A stretch of 20,725 bases of DNA from contig JAAUPC010000013.1 in NCBI GenBank assembly GCA_012036325.1, forward strand, positions 1-20,725, given 5' to 3'. The notes beneath the pieces were generated by a model. It was not told where the DNA came from. It ran no database searches and worked only from the letters and a program-made list of their open reading frames with translations. Numbering within the stretch: position 1 is the stretch's first letter; each line of letters opens with the position of its first letter. The DNA comes from Paracoccaceae bacterium (GTDB taxonomy: Bacteria; Pseudomonadota; Alphaproteobacteria; Rhodobacterales; Rhodobacteraceae). Shown here piece by piece: positions 6,256 through 15,145 of the stretch. A program made the position numbers and the translations under genes.

Positions 6256-6267
6256 ATGTGATCAAAT
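6256..6267. promoter_or_regulatory. Third TGATCAAA site, upstream of the GntR gene
   Basis: ATGTGATCAAAT (minus strand ATTTGATCACAT) matches the two sites at the aminotransferase promoter in TTTGATCA-AT. It overlaps the GH43 stop codon (6262-6264) and lies about 55 bases ahead of the GntR start, next to that gene's candidate -35 box. The placement suggests autoregulation. Confidence 0.42.
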
Positions 6268-7833
6268 CCGGTTGGCGTAGCGGAACCGCGTCACATCCGC
6301 CGTCCAGCCCTGGCCGGTAAGATCATGCGCCACCACGCCCACGAAAGCCCCGGTGAACGAGGCATGTTCCCCCCGCCCGCCTTCGTCTGACACCAGCGAG
6401 GCGTCAAGCACAGGCCCGACCGGGACCCCGTTGACGCTGAACCGCTGATTGGCGCGTTCGACTGTCACGCCTAGGGTCACCTTCACATCGGGAACCGGGT
6501 GCTGGCCGTGGAAGGTCAGTGCCTCACCTGGCCAGTCCCCTTGGCAAGAAACAAGGTTGACGACCCGCTGCCCGCCTTCGCGCGTGATCAGTGCGGCGTG
6601 GAACTTGTGGCGGTTGTAATAGGTGATCAGGCCCACGGCGCGCTGCCAGTTGGGTGGGTCGGCGTCGAAATCCGCCTCGGCGGCGTAGGTGGCTTCGGTC
6701 TGGCGGCGGGCGATCAGCGTCTGTTCGAACCAGGACCCCAGGCTTTCACGGCCCGTCAGGCGCAGGGCGCTGCCGGTCAGGGTGAAAAGGCGTTCGGGGT
6801 GTGGCGTGCGCAGCCATTGGAAGTCGGGCGGCAGGCTGGGGCCGGTGAAGTCATAGTCCACCGGGGCCTCAGGGATGCGCGCAACCGGCAGGTCAATAGT
6901 GACAGGGGGCAGCTGGCCGCCATCTTTCAGCCAAAGCCAGCCGTCGCGCCAGACAACCTCCGCCAGCCCCGTTTCGCGCCCCGTCGCGCAGAACGGGCCA
7001 CGGGGGCCTTGCTGGGGCCGCCCGCAAAGGTAGCTGTGCCAGTGGCGGCCATCCGGACCTTCGACATACTGGCCATGACCCATCCGCTGAATCGGGCTCT
7101 CCGGGCTAAAGCGCGCGGTGATCAGGTGTTTGGCGGGATGTGTCTCATAGGGGCCGCGAATGTCGCGCGACCGGGCCAAAGTGACCGCATGGTCATAGCC
7201 GGTGCCGCCTTCGGCTGTGGTCAGGTAGTAATACTCGCCATGCCGGAAAAGGTGTGGCGCTTCGGTCAGGCCAAGGTCGGTGCCGGTGTAGATCGTCGTG
7301 ACCTCACCCAAAAGGCCGCGCGTGGGGTGCCATTCCTGCAGCTCGATCCCGTCAAAGGCATCATGCGCGGGGTTCAGGCCGGTGCCCTTGCCCCGGTGGT
7401 TCCAGCGCATGTTGACGAAGTACTTGCGCCCGTCCGTGTCGTGGAAAAGCGAGGGGTCAAAGCCCGAGGAGGTGACATAGGTCGGGTCCGACCAGTCACC
7501 GTCGATGGCATCGCAAGTGACGATGTAGTTGTGCGCATCCTTGAACGCCCCATCCAGGCGCTTCACATCCGTATAGACCAGCCAGAATTTCCCGTCGGCA
7601 TGGCTGAGGCAGGGCGCCCAGATGCCGCAACTGTCGGGGTTGCCGCGCATGTCCAGCTGGCTGGCACGCCGCAGGGGCCGCGCGACCAGCGTCCAGTTCA
7701 CCAGATCGCGGGAATGGTGGATCTGCACCCCTGGATACCATTCGAAGGTCGAGGTGGCGATGTAGTAGTCATCCCCCACCCGGCAGAACGAAGGGTCAGC
7801 GTTGAAGCCACGCAGGACGGGGTTTTCCAGCAT
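6262..7833 (-). CDS. GH43 family beta-xylosidase-like glycoside hydrolase
   Basis: This inverting five-bladed beta-propeller enzyme is of the XynB-like beta-xylosidase type (GH43 subfamily 11 look). The three catalytic acids are all present: D13 in GFNADPSF (base), D126 in SGFDPSLF (pKa modulator) and E191 in GLTEAPHLF (acid). The N-terminal domain ends near residue 310. A C-terminal beta-sandwich (about 330-523, SLGSWFEQTLIARRQTEATY to FRYANRI) is the usual companion domain that completes the substrate pocket. The 523 residues fit the family. There is no signal peptide, so it acts in the cytoplasm on imported oligosaccharides. Two adjacent ATGs (7836, 7833) are possible; AAAGG is better spaced for 7833. 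The preceding Gfo/Idh gene ends 110 bases upstream. Arabinofuranosidase activity is an alternative. Confidence 0.9.
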   Translation of the reverse strand: MLENPVLRGFNADPSFCRVGDDYYIATSTFEWYPGVQIHHSRDLVNWTLVARPLRRASQLDMRGNPDSCGIWAPCLSHADGKFWLVYTDVKRLDGAFKDAHNYIVTCDAIDGDWSDPTYVTSSGFDPSLFHDTDGRKYFVNMRWNHRGKGTGLNPAHDAFDGIELQEWHPTRGLLGEVTTIYTGTDLGLTEAPHLFRHGEYYYLTTAEGGTGYDHAVTLARSRDIRGPYETHPAKHLITARFSPESPIQRMGHGQYVEGPDGRHWHSYLCGRPQQGPRGPFCATGRETGLAEVVWRDGWLWLKDGGQLPPVTIDLPVARIPEAPVDYDFTGPSLPPDFQWLRTPHPERLFTLTGSALRLTGRESLGSWFEQTLIARRQTEATYAAEADFDADPPNWQRAVGLITYYNRHKFHAALITREGGQRVVNLVSCQGDWPGEALTFHGQHPVPDVKVTLGVTVERANQRFSVNGVPVGPVLDASLVSDEGGRGEHASFTGAFVGVVAHDLTGQGWTADVTRFRYANRI

Positions 7834-7910
7834 CATCAGACCTTTGGCAGGGGGTGATTTGTCAGAGCGCGGGCGGGGGGGATCCCTCAATTCCCCCCAC
7901 CCGCTGGTCC

Positions 7911-7932
7911 CGCCCGGCAGGGAGGAGCCGGG
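7911..7932 (-). other. Stem-loop between the Gfo/Idh gene and GH43
   Basis: The gap 7834-7943 contains GCCCGGC and GCCGGGC separated by 8 bases (AGGGAGGA), a 7-bp GC stem just after the stop codon of the upstream gene (transcription is leftward). No T-run follows. It may act as an attenuator or as a barrier to 3' exonucleases within the operon transcript. Nothing else was seen in the gap except the GH43 ribosome site. Confidence 0.35.
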
Positions 7933-7943
7933 CAGGCTTTGCC

Positions 7944-9074
7944 TTACACCAAAAGCGCGCGGGCCTGTTCGGGCGACAGGGCCTCGGGCCGGGTGCAGGT
8001 GGTGGTCAGGGTGACGAACTGGCCGCTCTCACCCGAGGTGAGGCAGGCCATCATCACATCCACCCCATGCAACGTTCGGTCCAGGCTGCAGCGGGCATCG
8101 CGGCCTTCAGTCAGGGCGGCGACCATGTCGGCCAGACCGGCGGTGCGGTAGTTCGCAAGGTCGCGGCCATTGTGGTGCTGGTTCACCTTGCCGAAGGGGT
8201 GATCCCAGGGTTCGACCGTTGTCAGAACCCCATCGCGCCCGGCAACCTCGACCGTGCCGCCAAAGAAGTTGGGGTCGGGGACGTAAAGGGTGCCTTCGGT
8301 GCCATAAAGTTCAAAATGGTTGCGCTTGTGGTGCCAGACGTCCCAGGAGGTGGATAGGTTGATCGTGGCGCCGTTGTGGAACTCCAAGAGGGCATGGATA
8401 TTGGTGGGCGTCTTGACCGGGACCGTTTCCCCATTGCGCGGGCCGTTCGAGATGGTGCGCGCGGCTTGCGCGGAGGAGGTCAGCGCCCCCACACGCCGCA
8501 CCGGGCCAAGGAAGTTGATCAGGTTGGCGACGTAGTAGGGGCCAAGGTCCAGCATCGGCCCGGCACCGGGTAGGAAGAAGAAGTCGGGGTTCGGGTGCCA
8601 ATGCTCCATCCCGTGGTTCAGGACCGCCGCACAGCCTGCGGTGATGGTGCCGATGCGCCCCTCATCCAGGATCGCGCGGGCCTGCTGATGCGACCCGCCA
8701 AGGAAGGTATCGGGCGCGCAGCCGACGGCAAGGCCCTTGGACTTGGCCAGATCCCGCAGGGTGACGCCTTGTTCCAAAGACAGGACCAGCGGCTTTTCGG
8801 AATAGGCGTGCTTGCCGGCCTCCAATATCCGCTTGGTCACGCTGTAATGTGCGTCGGGGATGGTCAGGTTGATGACCACATCGACGTCCTTGTTGGCCAG
8901 AAGGTCATCAACCGACTGCGCCTTCACGTTGAACTCTGTCGCGCGGGCGGTTGCGGCCTCCATGTTCACATCGGCGACCGCTTTCACCTCCAGCCCCTTG
9001 AAGAGGGGCGCCAGCCGCAGATAGCTGGTCGAGATGTTGCCGCAGCCGATGATACCCAAGCCAAGATTTGCCAT
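7944..9074 (-). CDS. Gfo/Idh/MocA family NAD(P)-dependent oxidoreductase (first copy)
   Basis: The N-terminal Rossmann fold begins MANLGLGIIGCGNIS (GxGxx(S/A) dinucleotide site, residues 5-15). The acidic end of beta-2 (VADV, about 34-37) suggests NAD. The family's lysine motif is SEKPLVL near residue 93. The C-terminal alpha/beta domain carries GPMLDLGPYYVANLINFLGP and ELYGTEGTLYVPDPNFFGG, typical of sugar dehydrogenases of this family. The length of 376 residues is normal. AAGGA stands nine bases before ATG 9074 and overlaps the stop of the isomerase-like gene, so the two are co-translated. Members oxidise or reduce hydroxyls of sugars, inositols or glycosides, some at C3; the substrate here is unknown. 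Confidence 0.9.
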   Translation of the reverse strand: MANLGLGIIGCGNISTSYLRLAPLFKGLEVKAVADVNMEAATARATEFNVKAQSVDDLLANKDVDVVINLTIPDAHYSVTKRILEAGKHAYSEKPLVLSLEQGVTLRDLAKSKGLAVGCAPDTFLGGSHQQARAILDEGRIGTITAGCAAVLNHGMEHWHPNPDFFFLPGAGPMLDLGPYYVANLINFLGPVRRVGALTSSAQAARTISNGPRNGETVPVKTPTNIHALLEFHNGATINLSTSWDVWHHKRNHFELYGTEGTLYVPDPNFFGGTVEVAGRDGVLTTVEPWDHPFGKVNQHHNGRDLANYRTAGLADMVAALTEGRDARCSLDRTLHGVDVMMACLTSGESGQFVTLTTTCTRPEALSPEQARALLV

Positions 9075-9085
9075 GTGTCTATTCC

Positions 9086-9835
9086 TTAGAAGGCTTTGGC
9101 CGAAGCGATGGAGCGCAGCGCAAAGCGGGCGTCATCCTTCGGGTTGTCGTGTTCCATGACGAAATGCTGCACGCCGATGCCGCGCAGCGCGGCCATGATG
9201 GCTTTCCAGTCCACCGTGCCATGGCCGACATCGGACCAGCCATCCTCATCGGCGTTCTCACCTGCGGGGGCGATGTCCTTGACATGGGCGGCGGTGATCC
9301 GGTCCTGGTATTTCGCAATCCAAGGGAGGGGGTCAGCCCCGCAGCGGATGACCCAGGCCACGTCCATCTCCCATTCCAGGCCCGGGCCGCCTTCGAAAAT
9401 GCGGTCCTGCGGAAGGGAGCCGTCCGAGAGCGGCTTGAATTCGAAATCATGGTTGTGCCAGCCAAAGCCATAGCCCGCGGCCTTGTAGGGCGCGCCCGCC
9501 GCCTGCAGCCGCTTGCCGAAGGCAACCCAGCCCGCGGCATCGGTCGGGCGGTCGTTTGGCATGACATAGGGGCAGTAAAGCCGCTCCATCTTCAGCGACT
9601 TGGCGATCCCGAGCACCTTTTCGACGTCAGTTTCAAGCTGCCCAAGGCCGAAGTGCCCGGTCGGCATCGTCAGGCCCGTGGCGGCAAGCCCCGCCTGGGT
9701 GGCGGCCACCGCCGCATCATCGGCATAAAGCGCGCCATAGCCTTCGACGGCGGTGTAGCCCGCCGCCGCAACCATGCGGAAAGTCGCGTCCATCGGCGGG
9801 AAGTTGCGCGAGGAATAGAGTTGATAGCTGAACAT
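9086..9835 (-). CDS. Sugar phosphate isomerase/epimerase (xylose-isomerase-like TIM barrel), first copy
   Basis: This 249-residue TIM barrel protein belongs to the AP endonuclease 2/xylose isomerase-like family (PF01261). It begins MFSYQLYSSRNFPP. Probable metal-site residues lie in HNHDFEF, WEMDVAWV, AAHVKDIAP and HFVMEHDNP (the final glutamate). The barrel is complete. ATG 9835 is chosen over ATG 9841 because AAAGG is seven bases before the former and only one before the latter. The GH2 stop (9850-9852) lies 14 bases ahead. An apparent 829-residue open frame joins it to GH2, but this fusion is an artefact of the indel near 9958. The reaction is unknown: isomerisation, epimerisation, or cleavage/dehydration of keto sugars in relatives. 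Confidence 0.88.
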   Translation of the reverse strand: MFSYQLYSSRNFPPMDATFRMVAAAGYTAVEGYGALYADDAAVAATQAGLAATGLTMPTGHFGLGQLETDVEKVLGIAKSLKMERLYCPYVMPNDRPTDAAGWVAFGKRLQAAGAPYKAAGYGFGWHNHDFEFKPLSDGSLPQDRIFEGGPGLEWEMDVAWVIRCGADPLPWIAKYQDRITAAHVKDIAPAGENADEDGWSDVGHGTVDWKAIMAALRGIGVQHFVMEHDNPKDDARFALRSIASAKAF

Positions 9836-9849
9836 GGGCATGCCTTTCG

Positions 9850-12225
9850 TCAGCCGCCATAGGTGGCGGAATGGAGATCCGTGAAGGTGAAAGCGGGTTG
9901 GGCCGCGGGGTCCGTGGGCGTGAAGTTGATGGTCACCGGCTGCCCGGGCAGCAGGGTCGACGGCATTGGCGGAAAAGCGGCCCGGCACTTCAGACTCTGC
10001 TGTAACATAGGGGGCGAGTACGTTGACTTTCATGGTCAAATGCCAAACACCCCCCTCTTGATGGACATCCACCTGCAGGCCGGACGGCGAGAGGTCATAG
10101 GCCTTCCACGGTTTCGGCGCGAAACAGTCACTGCCGGTGGCGTCGCCCGTCCAGTCGAAGACCAGCACCTCACCCGCCGTAAGCGCGCCGGGGGCAAGCG
10201 TCAGGGCGGTGATGGCGGCATCGGTCGGGACGGTCAGGGTCATCGCATCCAGGGCGCGCGTGGTCCCGTCCATCGCCGCCGCCCGCGCGCTGACAGTGAT
10301 CTGCACGGCATCCGGCCCGTCATTCACCGCGCGCAAAGTGATCGCCCCGTCCTTCGGCACGGCGACCACGGTGACCGGCGCGAAGAAGCCCTGAGCCATG
10401 TGGTGCAAGAGCTTCCAATTCCCGCCATGGTCAAGGCCAGACCAGGAACAGACCGGCCAGGTGTCATTCAGCTGCCAGTACAGCGTGCCCTGGCAATGCG
10501 GCTTCAGGCTGCGCCAATGGGTGACGGCGGTCTTGATCGCAAGGCCTTGCTGAACCTGGCTGAGGTAAACGAAGCTGGGGAAATCCACCGGGAAGCGGAA
10601 ATAGCGGAACATCGTCTCGGCGATCCGGGCATTGCCACCCGGGTTCTTCTGATGGCTTTCCATCACCGGGCTGGCGATGTTCCAATCCTCAGGCGCCGCA
10701 AAGGCCTTGACCGTAGACATCGACGGATAGGACTGGAAGCCGAATTCGCTGCAGAACCGGGGGCTTACATCGCGGTAATGGTCAAAGTCGCGGCCTTCGT
10801 GCCAGACGGACCAGAAATGCATGTCGCCGCTGGAATCGTCATGCCAGGCGTCGCCGAACGCCAGCGGGCCGGGGCTGGGTGACGATGGCCACCAGTTTGC
10901 ACCGGGCAGCACAGCATGCAGCGCCGCCTCGACCGTGCGGTTCAGCCGGTCATAGTTCACAAGGTATCGGTCGCGGTCCTTGCGGCTTTCGGGGAACCAA
11001 GTCAGCGCGCCGATCAGCTCATTATCGCCACACCACAGGGCGATGCAGGCGTGGTGGCTGATCCTGGAAACGACATCGCGCACCTCGGCATCCACCTCCT
11101 CAAGGAAAGCGGGGGTCGAGGGGTAAAGGTGGCAGGCGAACATGAAATCCTGCCAGACCATCAGGCCAAGCTCATCGCAAAGGTCATAGAACCAGTCGGG
11201 TTCATAGCGCCCGCCGCCCCAGATGCGGATCATGTTCATGTGGGCGTCTTTCGCGGACTGGAGTAGACCGCGCACCGCATCCGGCGTGATCCGGCCAGAG
11301 AGGGCATCCGCCGGAATCCAGTTCGCCCCCCGGGCAAAGACCGCCCGGCCATTCACCTCTATGCCAAAGCTGCGCCCGGCGGCGTCGAGTTCAGAGACCA
11401 GCCGCATGTCGCGCAAGCCGATGCGGCGGGTGGAGCTGGCGCCCTGCCCGGTCACAGTCAACTCTTGCAGCGCCTGCGCCCCAAGGCCCGACGGCCACCA
11501 CAGCACGGGGTCCGCAATGGTAAGTGTCACACGCGCCACGCCAGCCCGGACCGGGCCGCCCCGGTCACGCCGCACAGGGTGGCGGTCACCTCCGTCACGC
11601 CCTCGGCATGGATGGCCAGCGTCACCTCGGCCACGCCGGGCCGGTGCGCCTGGGTCACGATGATATCGCCGATGCGGGGGCCATGCGCCTCAAGCCGGAT
11701 GGCGCCGGAAAGGCCGAAGATGCCAAGCGCGATATTCCAGTCCCAGCCGAAATCACACTGCTGCTTGCGCAGCATGTTGGCGTGGGGGATGGGGCCGTTC
11801 ACCTGCTGATAGGGGATGTAGAACGGCATCCCCGCCTGCCGCGCTGCAGCTTCGCGCACCGGAGAGCGGAAGAGGATTTCCACCGTATTCGCACCGTTGC
11901 GCAAGGCGGCCGAGACATCGACCCGCCAGCGCCGGTGCATGTTGGCGGCGGAAAGAACCAGGACCCCGTTCAACCGTACCTCGGCCACGGTGTCCAACCC
12001 ATCGATCACCAGATCACAGGGGCTGCCGTCATGGGTAAAGCTGCGCCGCGCGGTCCAGTCACGCTCAGACACCCAACGCACATCATATTCGTTGCGGCCA
12101 AAGTAGGGGTCGGGGATCAGCCCGGCCTGATGCAGCGCGGTGACACCGTCACCCGGAAGGTCAAAAGGCACAACATGGGCGCCGCTTTCATCCGAAAGCG
12201 TCCAGCCGCCCGCCAGATCAAGCAT
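9850..12225 (-). CDS. GH2 family beta-mannosidase-like glycoside hydrolase with two compensating frameshifts
   Basis: This is a retaining exo-glycosidase. The N-terminal sugar-binding domain (MLDLAGGWTLSDESG, LIPDPYFGRNEYDVRWV, CDFGWDWN) is typical of beta-mannosidases. An immunoglobulin-like domain follows, then the TIM barrel with acid/base E in WCGDNE (near 11020) and nucleophile E in CSEFGFQS (near 10747). The end reads TLLPGQPVTINFTPTDP and LHSATYGG. One missing base near 11553-11555 (a CCCC run shortened to CCC on the minus strand) and one extra base near 9958 put the middle in another frame. Together they cancel, so 9850-12225 is exactly 792 codons. As it stands, translation would end just after the first break. 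No signal peptide is seen. It starts 3 bases after the ATPase gene stop. Confidence 0.86.
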
Positions 12226-12228
12226 CCA

Positions 12229-13308
12229 TCAGATCCTTTGTTCGGTCTTTGTGTCGAAGAGCGACGCCTTGGCGATATCCAGGCCAAGGTGCACCTTCGT
12301 CCCTGCCGGCAAGCGGCCTTCGACGGGGACGCGCACGCAGATGTCCTTTGCCCCGGCCTTGAGCCACAACAGGCTGTCCGCACCAAGGTTCTCGTCAATT
12401 TCCACCACCGCCGGGATCGACGGGCCTGCGGGGGCGCTGGCCGATACGGTGATATGTTCCGGCCGCACCCCGAGGATCGCCTGATCCCGCTCCAGCACCG
12501 TGCCGCCGTCATAGCCGGCAAGGTCGATCCGCTGGTCGCCGAAGACTAAGGCCTTGCCGCCGTCTACGGTCTTGCCGGGCAGGAAGTTCATCGAGGGGCT
12601 GCCGATGAAGCCTGCCACGAACAGGTTCGACGGGCGGTTGTAAATCTCTTGCGGTCCGGCCAGTTGCTGGATCACGCCGCCTTTCATCACGGCGATCCGG
12701 TCGGCCAGGGTCAGCGCTTCGATTTGGTCGTGGGTGACGTAGACCATCGTATTGCCCAGCTGGTTGTGCAGGCGCTTGATCTCGACCCGCAGTTCGCTGC
12801 GCAGCTTGGCATCAAGGTTGGACAGGGGTTCGTCAAAGAGGAACACATCCACATCGCGCACGAGCGCCCGCCCGATGGCCACCCGCTGCCGCTGCCCGCC
12901 CGACAGGGCCGCCGGTTTGCGGTCCAGAAGCGGCTGGATCTGCAGGATTTCTGCCGCCCGGGCGATGCGCTTGTCGATCTCGGGCTGCGGGACCTTGGCG
13001 TTCTTCAGGCCGAAGGACAGGTTCCCCCGCACCGTCATCTGCGGGTAGAGGGCATAGGACTGGAAGACCATGCCGATCCCGCGTTCCGAAGGCTCGGACC
13101 ATGTGACGTTCTTGCCCTTGATCCAGATTTGTCCATCGGTGATGTCCAGAAGTCCCGCAAGGCAGTTCAGAAGCGTCGATTTCCCGCAGCCAGAAGGCCC
13201 CAGAAGCACGACAAACTCGCCCTCCTGCACGTCAAGGTTCATGTTCTTCAGGACAGAGACTGACCCAAAGTTCAGCGTCAGGTCCTTGACTTCAATCGAA
13301 TTTCCCAT
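12229..13308 (-). CDS. CUT1-type sugar ABC transporter ATP-binding protein (MalK/UgpC family)
   Basis: This 359-residue ATPase powers the importer encoded just upstream. It shows Walker A GPSGCGKST (residues 38-46), a Q-loop at VFQSYALYPQM, the signature LSGGQRQRVAIGRAL, Walker B VFLFDEPLSNLD and the H-loop VTHDQIEA. The C-terminal about 120 residues form the TOBE/OB-fold regulatory part (LGVRPEHITV), as in MalK/UgpC proteins. It starts 3 bases after the permease stop and ends 3 bases before GH2, a tightly packed operon. Homologues often serve several sugar importers. Confidence 0.95.
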   Translation of the reverse strand: MGNSIEVKDLTLNFGSVSVLKNMNLDVQEGEFVVLLGPSGCGKSTLLNCLAGLLDITDGQIWIKGKNVTWSEPSERGIGMVFQSYALYPQMTVRGNLSFGLKNAKVPQPEIDKRIARAAEILQIQPLLDRKPAALSGGQRQRVAIGRALVRDVDVFLFDEPLSNLDAKLRSELRVEIKRLHNQLGNTMVYVTHDQIEALTLADRIAVMKGGVIQQLAGPQEIYNRPSNLFVAGFIGSPSMNFLPGKTVDGGKALVFGDQRIDLAGYDGGTVLERDQAILGVRPEHITVSASAPAGPSIPAVVEIDENLGADSLLWLKAGAKDICVRVPVEGRLPAGTKVHLGLDIAKASLFDTKTEQRI

Positions 13309-13311
13309 GCG

Positions 13312-14226
13312 TCAGCCTTTCACGGCACCGGCGGCGATACCGCGGACAAAAAGTTTGCCAGAGACGAAGTAGACAACCAGCGGCACCATGCCCGTCAACA
13401 ACGTGGCGGCCATGTTGACGTTGTATTCCTTCACCCCCTGAACCGAGTTGACGATGTTGTTCAGCTGCACCGTCATCGGGTAGAGGTCGGGCTTGGTATA
13501 GACCACGCCAAAGAGGAAATCGTTCCAGATCCCCGTGACTTGCAGGATGAGGGCCACCACGAAGATCGGCAGCGACATCGGCAGCATGATGCGGAAATAG
13601 ATGCCCCAGAACCCCGCGCCATCCACCCTTGCGGCCTTGAACAACTCTTCCGGGATCGAGCTGAAGTAGTTGCGGAAGAGCAGCGTCAGAATCGGCATCC
13701 CGAAGATCGTATGCACGAGGACCAGCCCCCAAAGCGTGCCGTAAAGCCCCGCCTCACGCAGCAGGATCACGATGGGATAGAGCATGATCTGATAGGGGAT
13801 GAAGGACCCGAAGATCAGGATGGTGAAGAACACCTCTGATCCCTTGAACTTCCAGTTGATCAGCGCATAGCCGTTCACCGATGCAATGATGATCGACAAG
13901 ATCACCGACGGCACGGTAATGATGACCGAGTTCCAGAAACCGCGGCTTAACCCGTCGCAATTCAGCCCGGTGCAGGCCGTGGCCCAGGCCTTGACCCAGG
14001 GCTCGAAGGTGATCTCGACCGGCGGTGCGAAGATGTTGCCCAGCCGCACCTCGGGCATGCCCTTGAGGCTGGTCATGATCATGACCCACAGCGGCAGGAT
14101 ATAGTAAAGGCAGACCAGCAACAGAATTCCGTAGAGCATGATATTGCGAGGGTTCAGCGCGCGTTTCGGCTTTGCCCCGCGTGGGCCGGTCATCGCAAGA
14201 GACCCGGACATGCTGGCGTCAGCCAT
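13312..14226 (-). CDS. CUT1 sugar ABC transporter permease (MalG type)
   Basis: This inner-membrane subunit of 304 residues has about six helices. The first is LYGILLLVCLYYILPLWVMI. A large periplasmic loop containing the two cysteines of ACTGLNCDG lies before helix 2. The cytoplasmic EAA loop EELFKAARVDGAGFWGIYFR contacts the ATPase. ATG 14226 is preferred: GGAGG stands nine bases ahead within the end of the preceding gene, whose stop overlaps by 8 bases. A start at 14247 is open but has no such site. It pairs with the MalF-type permease. Confidence 0.93.
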   Translation of the reverse strand: MADASMSGSLAMTGPRGAKPKRALNPRNIMLYGILLLVCLYYILPLWVMIMTSLKGMPEVRLGNIFAPPVEITFEPWVKAWATACTGLNCDGLSRGFWNSVIITVPSVILSIIIASVNGYALINWKFKGSEVFFTILIFGSFIPYQIMLYPIVILLREAGLYGTLWGLVLVHTIFGMPILTLLFRNYFSSIPEELFKAARVDGAGFWGIYFRIMLPMSLPIFVVALILQVTGIWNDFLFGVVYTKPDLYPMTVQLNNIVNSVQGVKEYNVNMAATLLTGMVPLVVYFVSGKLFVRGIAAGAVKG

Positions 14227-15115
14227 GCTTTTTCCCTCCGAATTCAAGATAGGCCCAGGGGATCAGCACGATCAGGACCGACAACAGCATCATCGTGGAC
14301 GCCGCGAACCCCTGGCCAAGGTTCTGCGCCTGAAACATGTAGTCGTAGACATACATCGCGGGCACTTGGGAGGCGTTTCCCCCCGGCCCTCCGCTCGTCA
14401 TGGCGACCACAAGGTCGTAAAGCTTGATGATCCCGGCCGCGACGATCACCAGCGTGGTGATGAACACCGGCCGCATCATCGGCACCACGACGACAAGGTA
14501 GGTTTTCCACGTTGGAATGCCGTCTACCCGTGCGGCTTTCCAGATATCTTCATCAATCCCGCGCAGGCCTGCCAGCATCAGGCACATCACGAAGCCGGTG
14601 CCCTGCCACAGCCCCGCGATCAACAGGCCGTAAAGCACCGTTTCCGGACTGTGCAGCGGGTCGAAGCTGAAACTTTCCCAGCCCCAGCCGCGGACGATGC
14701 CCTGCAGGCCGAAATCGGGGTTCAGGATCCATTGCCAGACCAGCCCCGTCACGATGAAGGACAGCGCGAAAGGGTAAAGCATGATCGTGCGGAAGGTGTC
14801 TTCATAGCGGATCTTCTGGTCCATCAGCACGGCCAGGATGAAACCCATGACCACGGTGAAAACCAAAGACATCACGCCATAGAAGGCCAGGTTCTCGATC
14901 GAGACCGCCCAGCGGCTGTTCGACCACAGCCGTTCGTACTGGTCAAAGCCCACGAACCGCTCGCGCGGCAACAACTTTGAATCGGTGAAAGAGTAGAACA
15001 CCGTCCAGATGGTGCCGCCCACGAAGACGACCATCGTCGTCAGCACCATGGGCAATGCAGCTATCTTGGCGTTCAGGTTGTGCAGCAGTCGGAATGGTCG
15101 GCTCTGCGAAGCCAT
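14219..15115 (-). CDS. CUT1 sugar ABC transporter permease (MalF type)
   Basis: This 298-residue permease has an amphipathic N-terminus, a first helix from about residue 20 (LPMVLTTMVVFVGGTIWTVFYSFT) and five further helices. The EAA loop is DEDIWKAARVDGIPTWKTYLV. It lacks the long periplasmic P2 domain of E. coli MalF, as is usual for CUT1 systems of this type. A G-rich stretch lies before ATG 15115. It is 76 bases from the binding-protein gene, with a strong hairpin between them, and overlaps the next permease. Confidence 0.93.
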   Translation of the reverse strand: MASQSRPFRLLHNLNAKIAALPMVLTTMVVFVGGTIWTVFYSFTDSKLLPRERFVGFDQYERLWSNSRWAVSIENLAFYGVMSLVFTVVMGFILAVLMDQKIRYEDTFRTIMLYPFALSFIVTGLVWQWILNPDFGLQGIVRGWGWESFSFDPLHSPETVLYGLLIAGLWQGTGFVMCLMLAGLRGIDEDIWKAARVDGIPTWKTYLVVVVPMMRPVFITTLVIVAAGIIKLYDLVVAMTSGGPGGNASQVPAMYVYDYMFQAQNLGQGFAASTMMLLSVLIVLIPWAYLEFGGKKHG

Positions 15116-15145
15116 GGCTGGCGCCCCCCTGGTCAGCGATGGAAA

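Noticed and set aside
6499..7857. 450-residue plus-strand frame opposite GH43
   Set aside because: Antisense shadow: the minus strand holds an intact GH43 with all three catalytic acids.
9086..11575. Single 829-residue bifunctional GH2 plus isomerase protein
   Set aside because: The frame joins two normal genes only because of an indel near 9958; both genes have their own stop or start signals in the proper frames.
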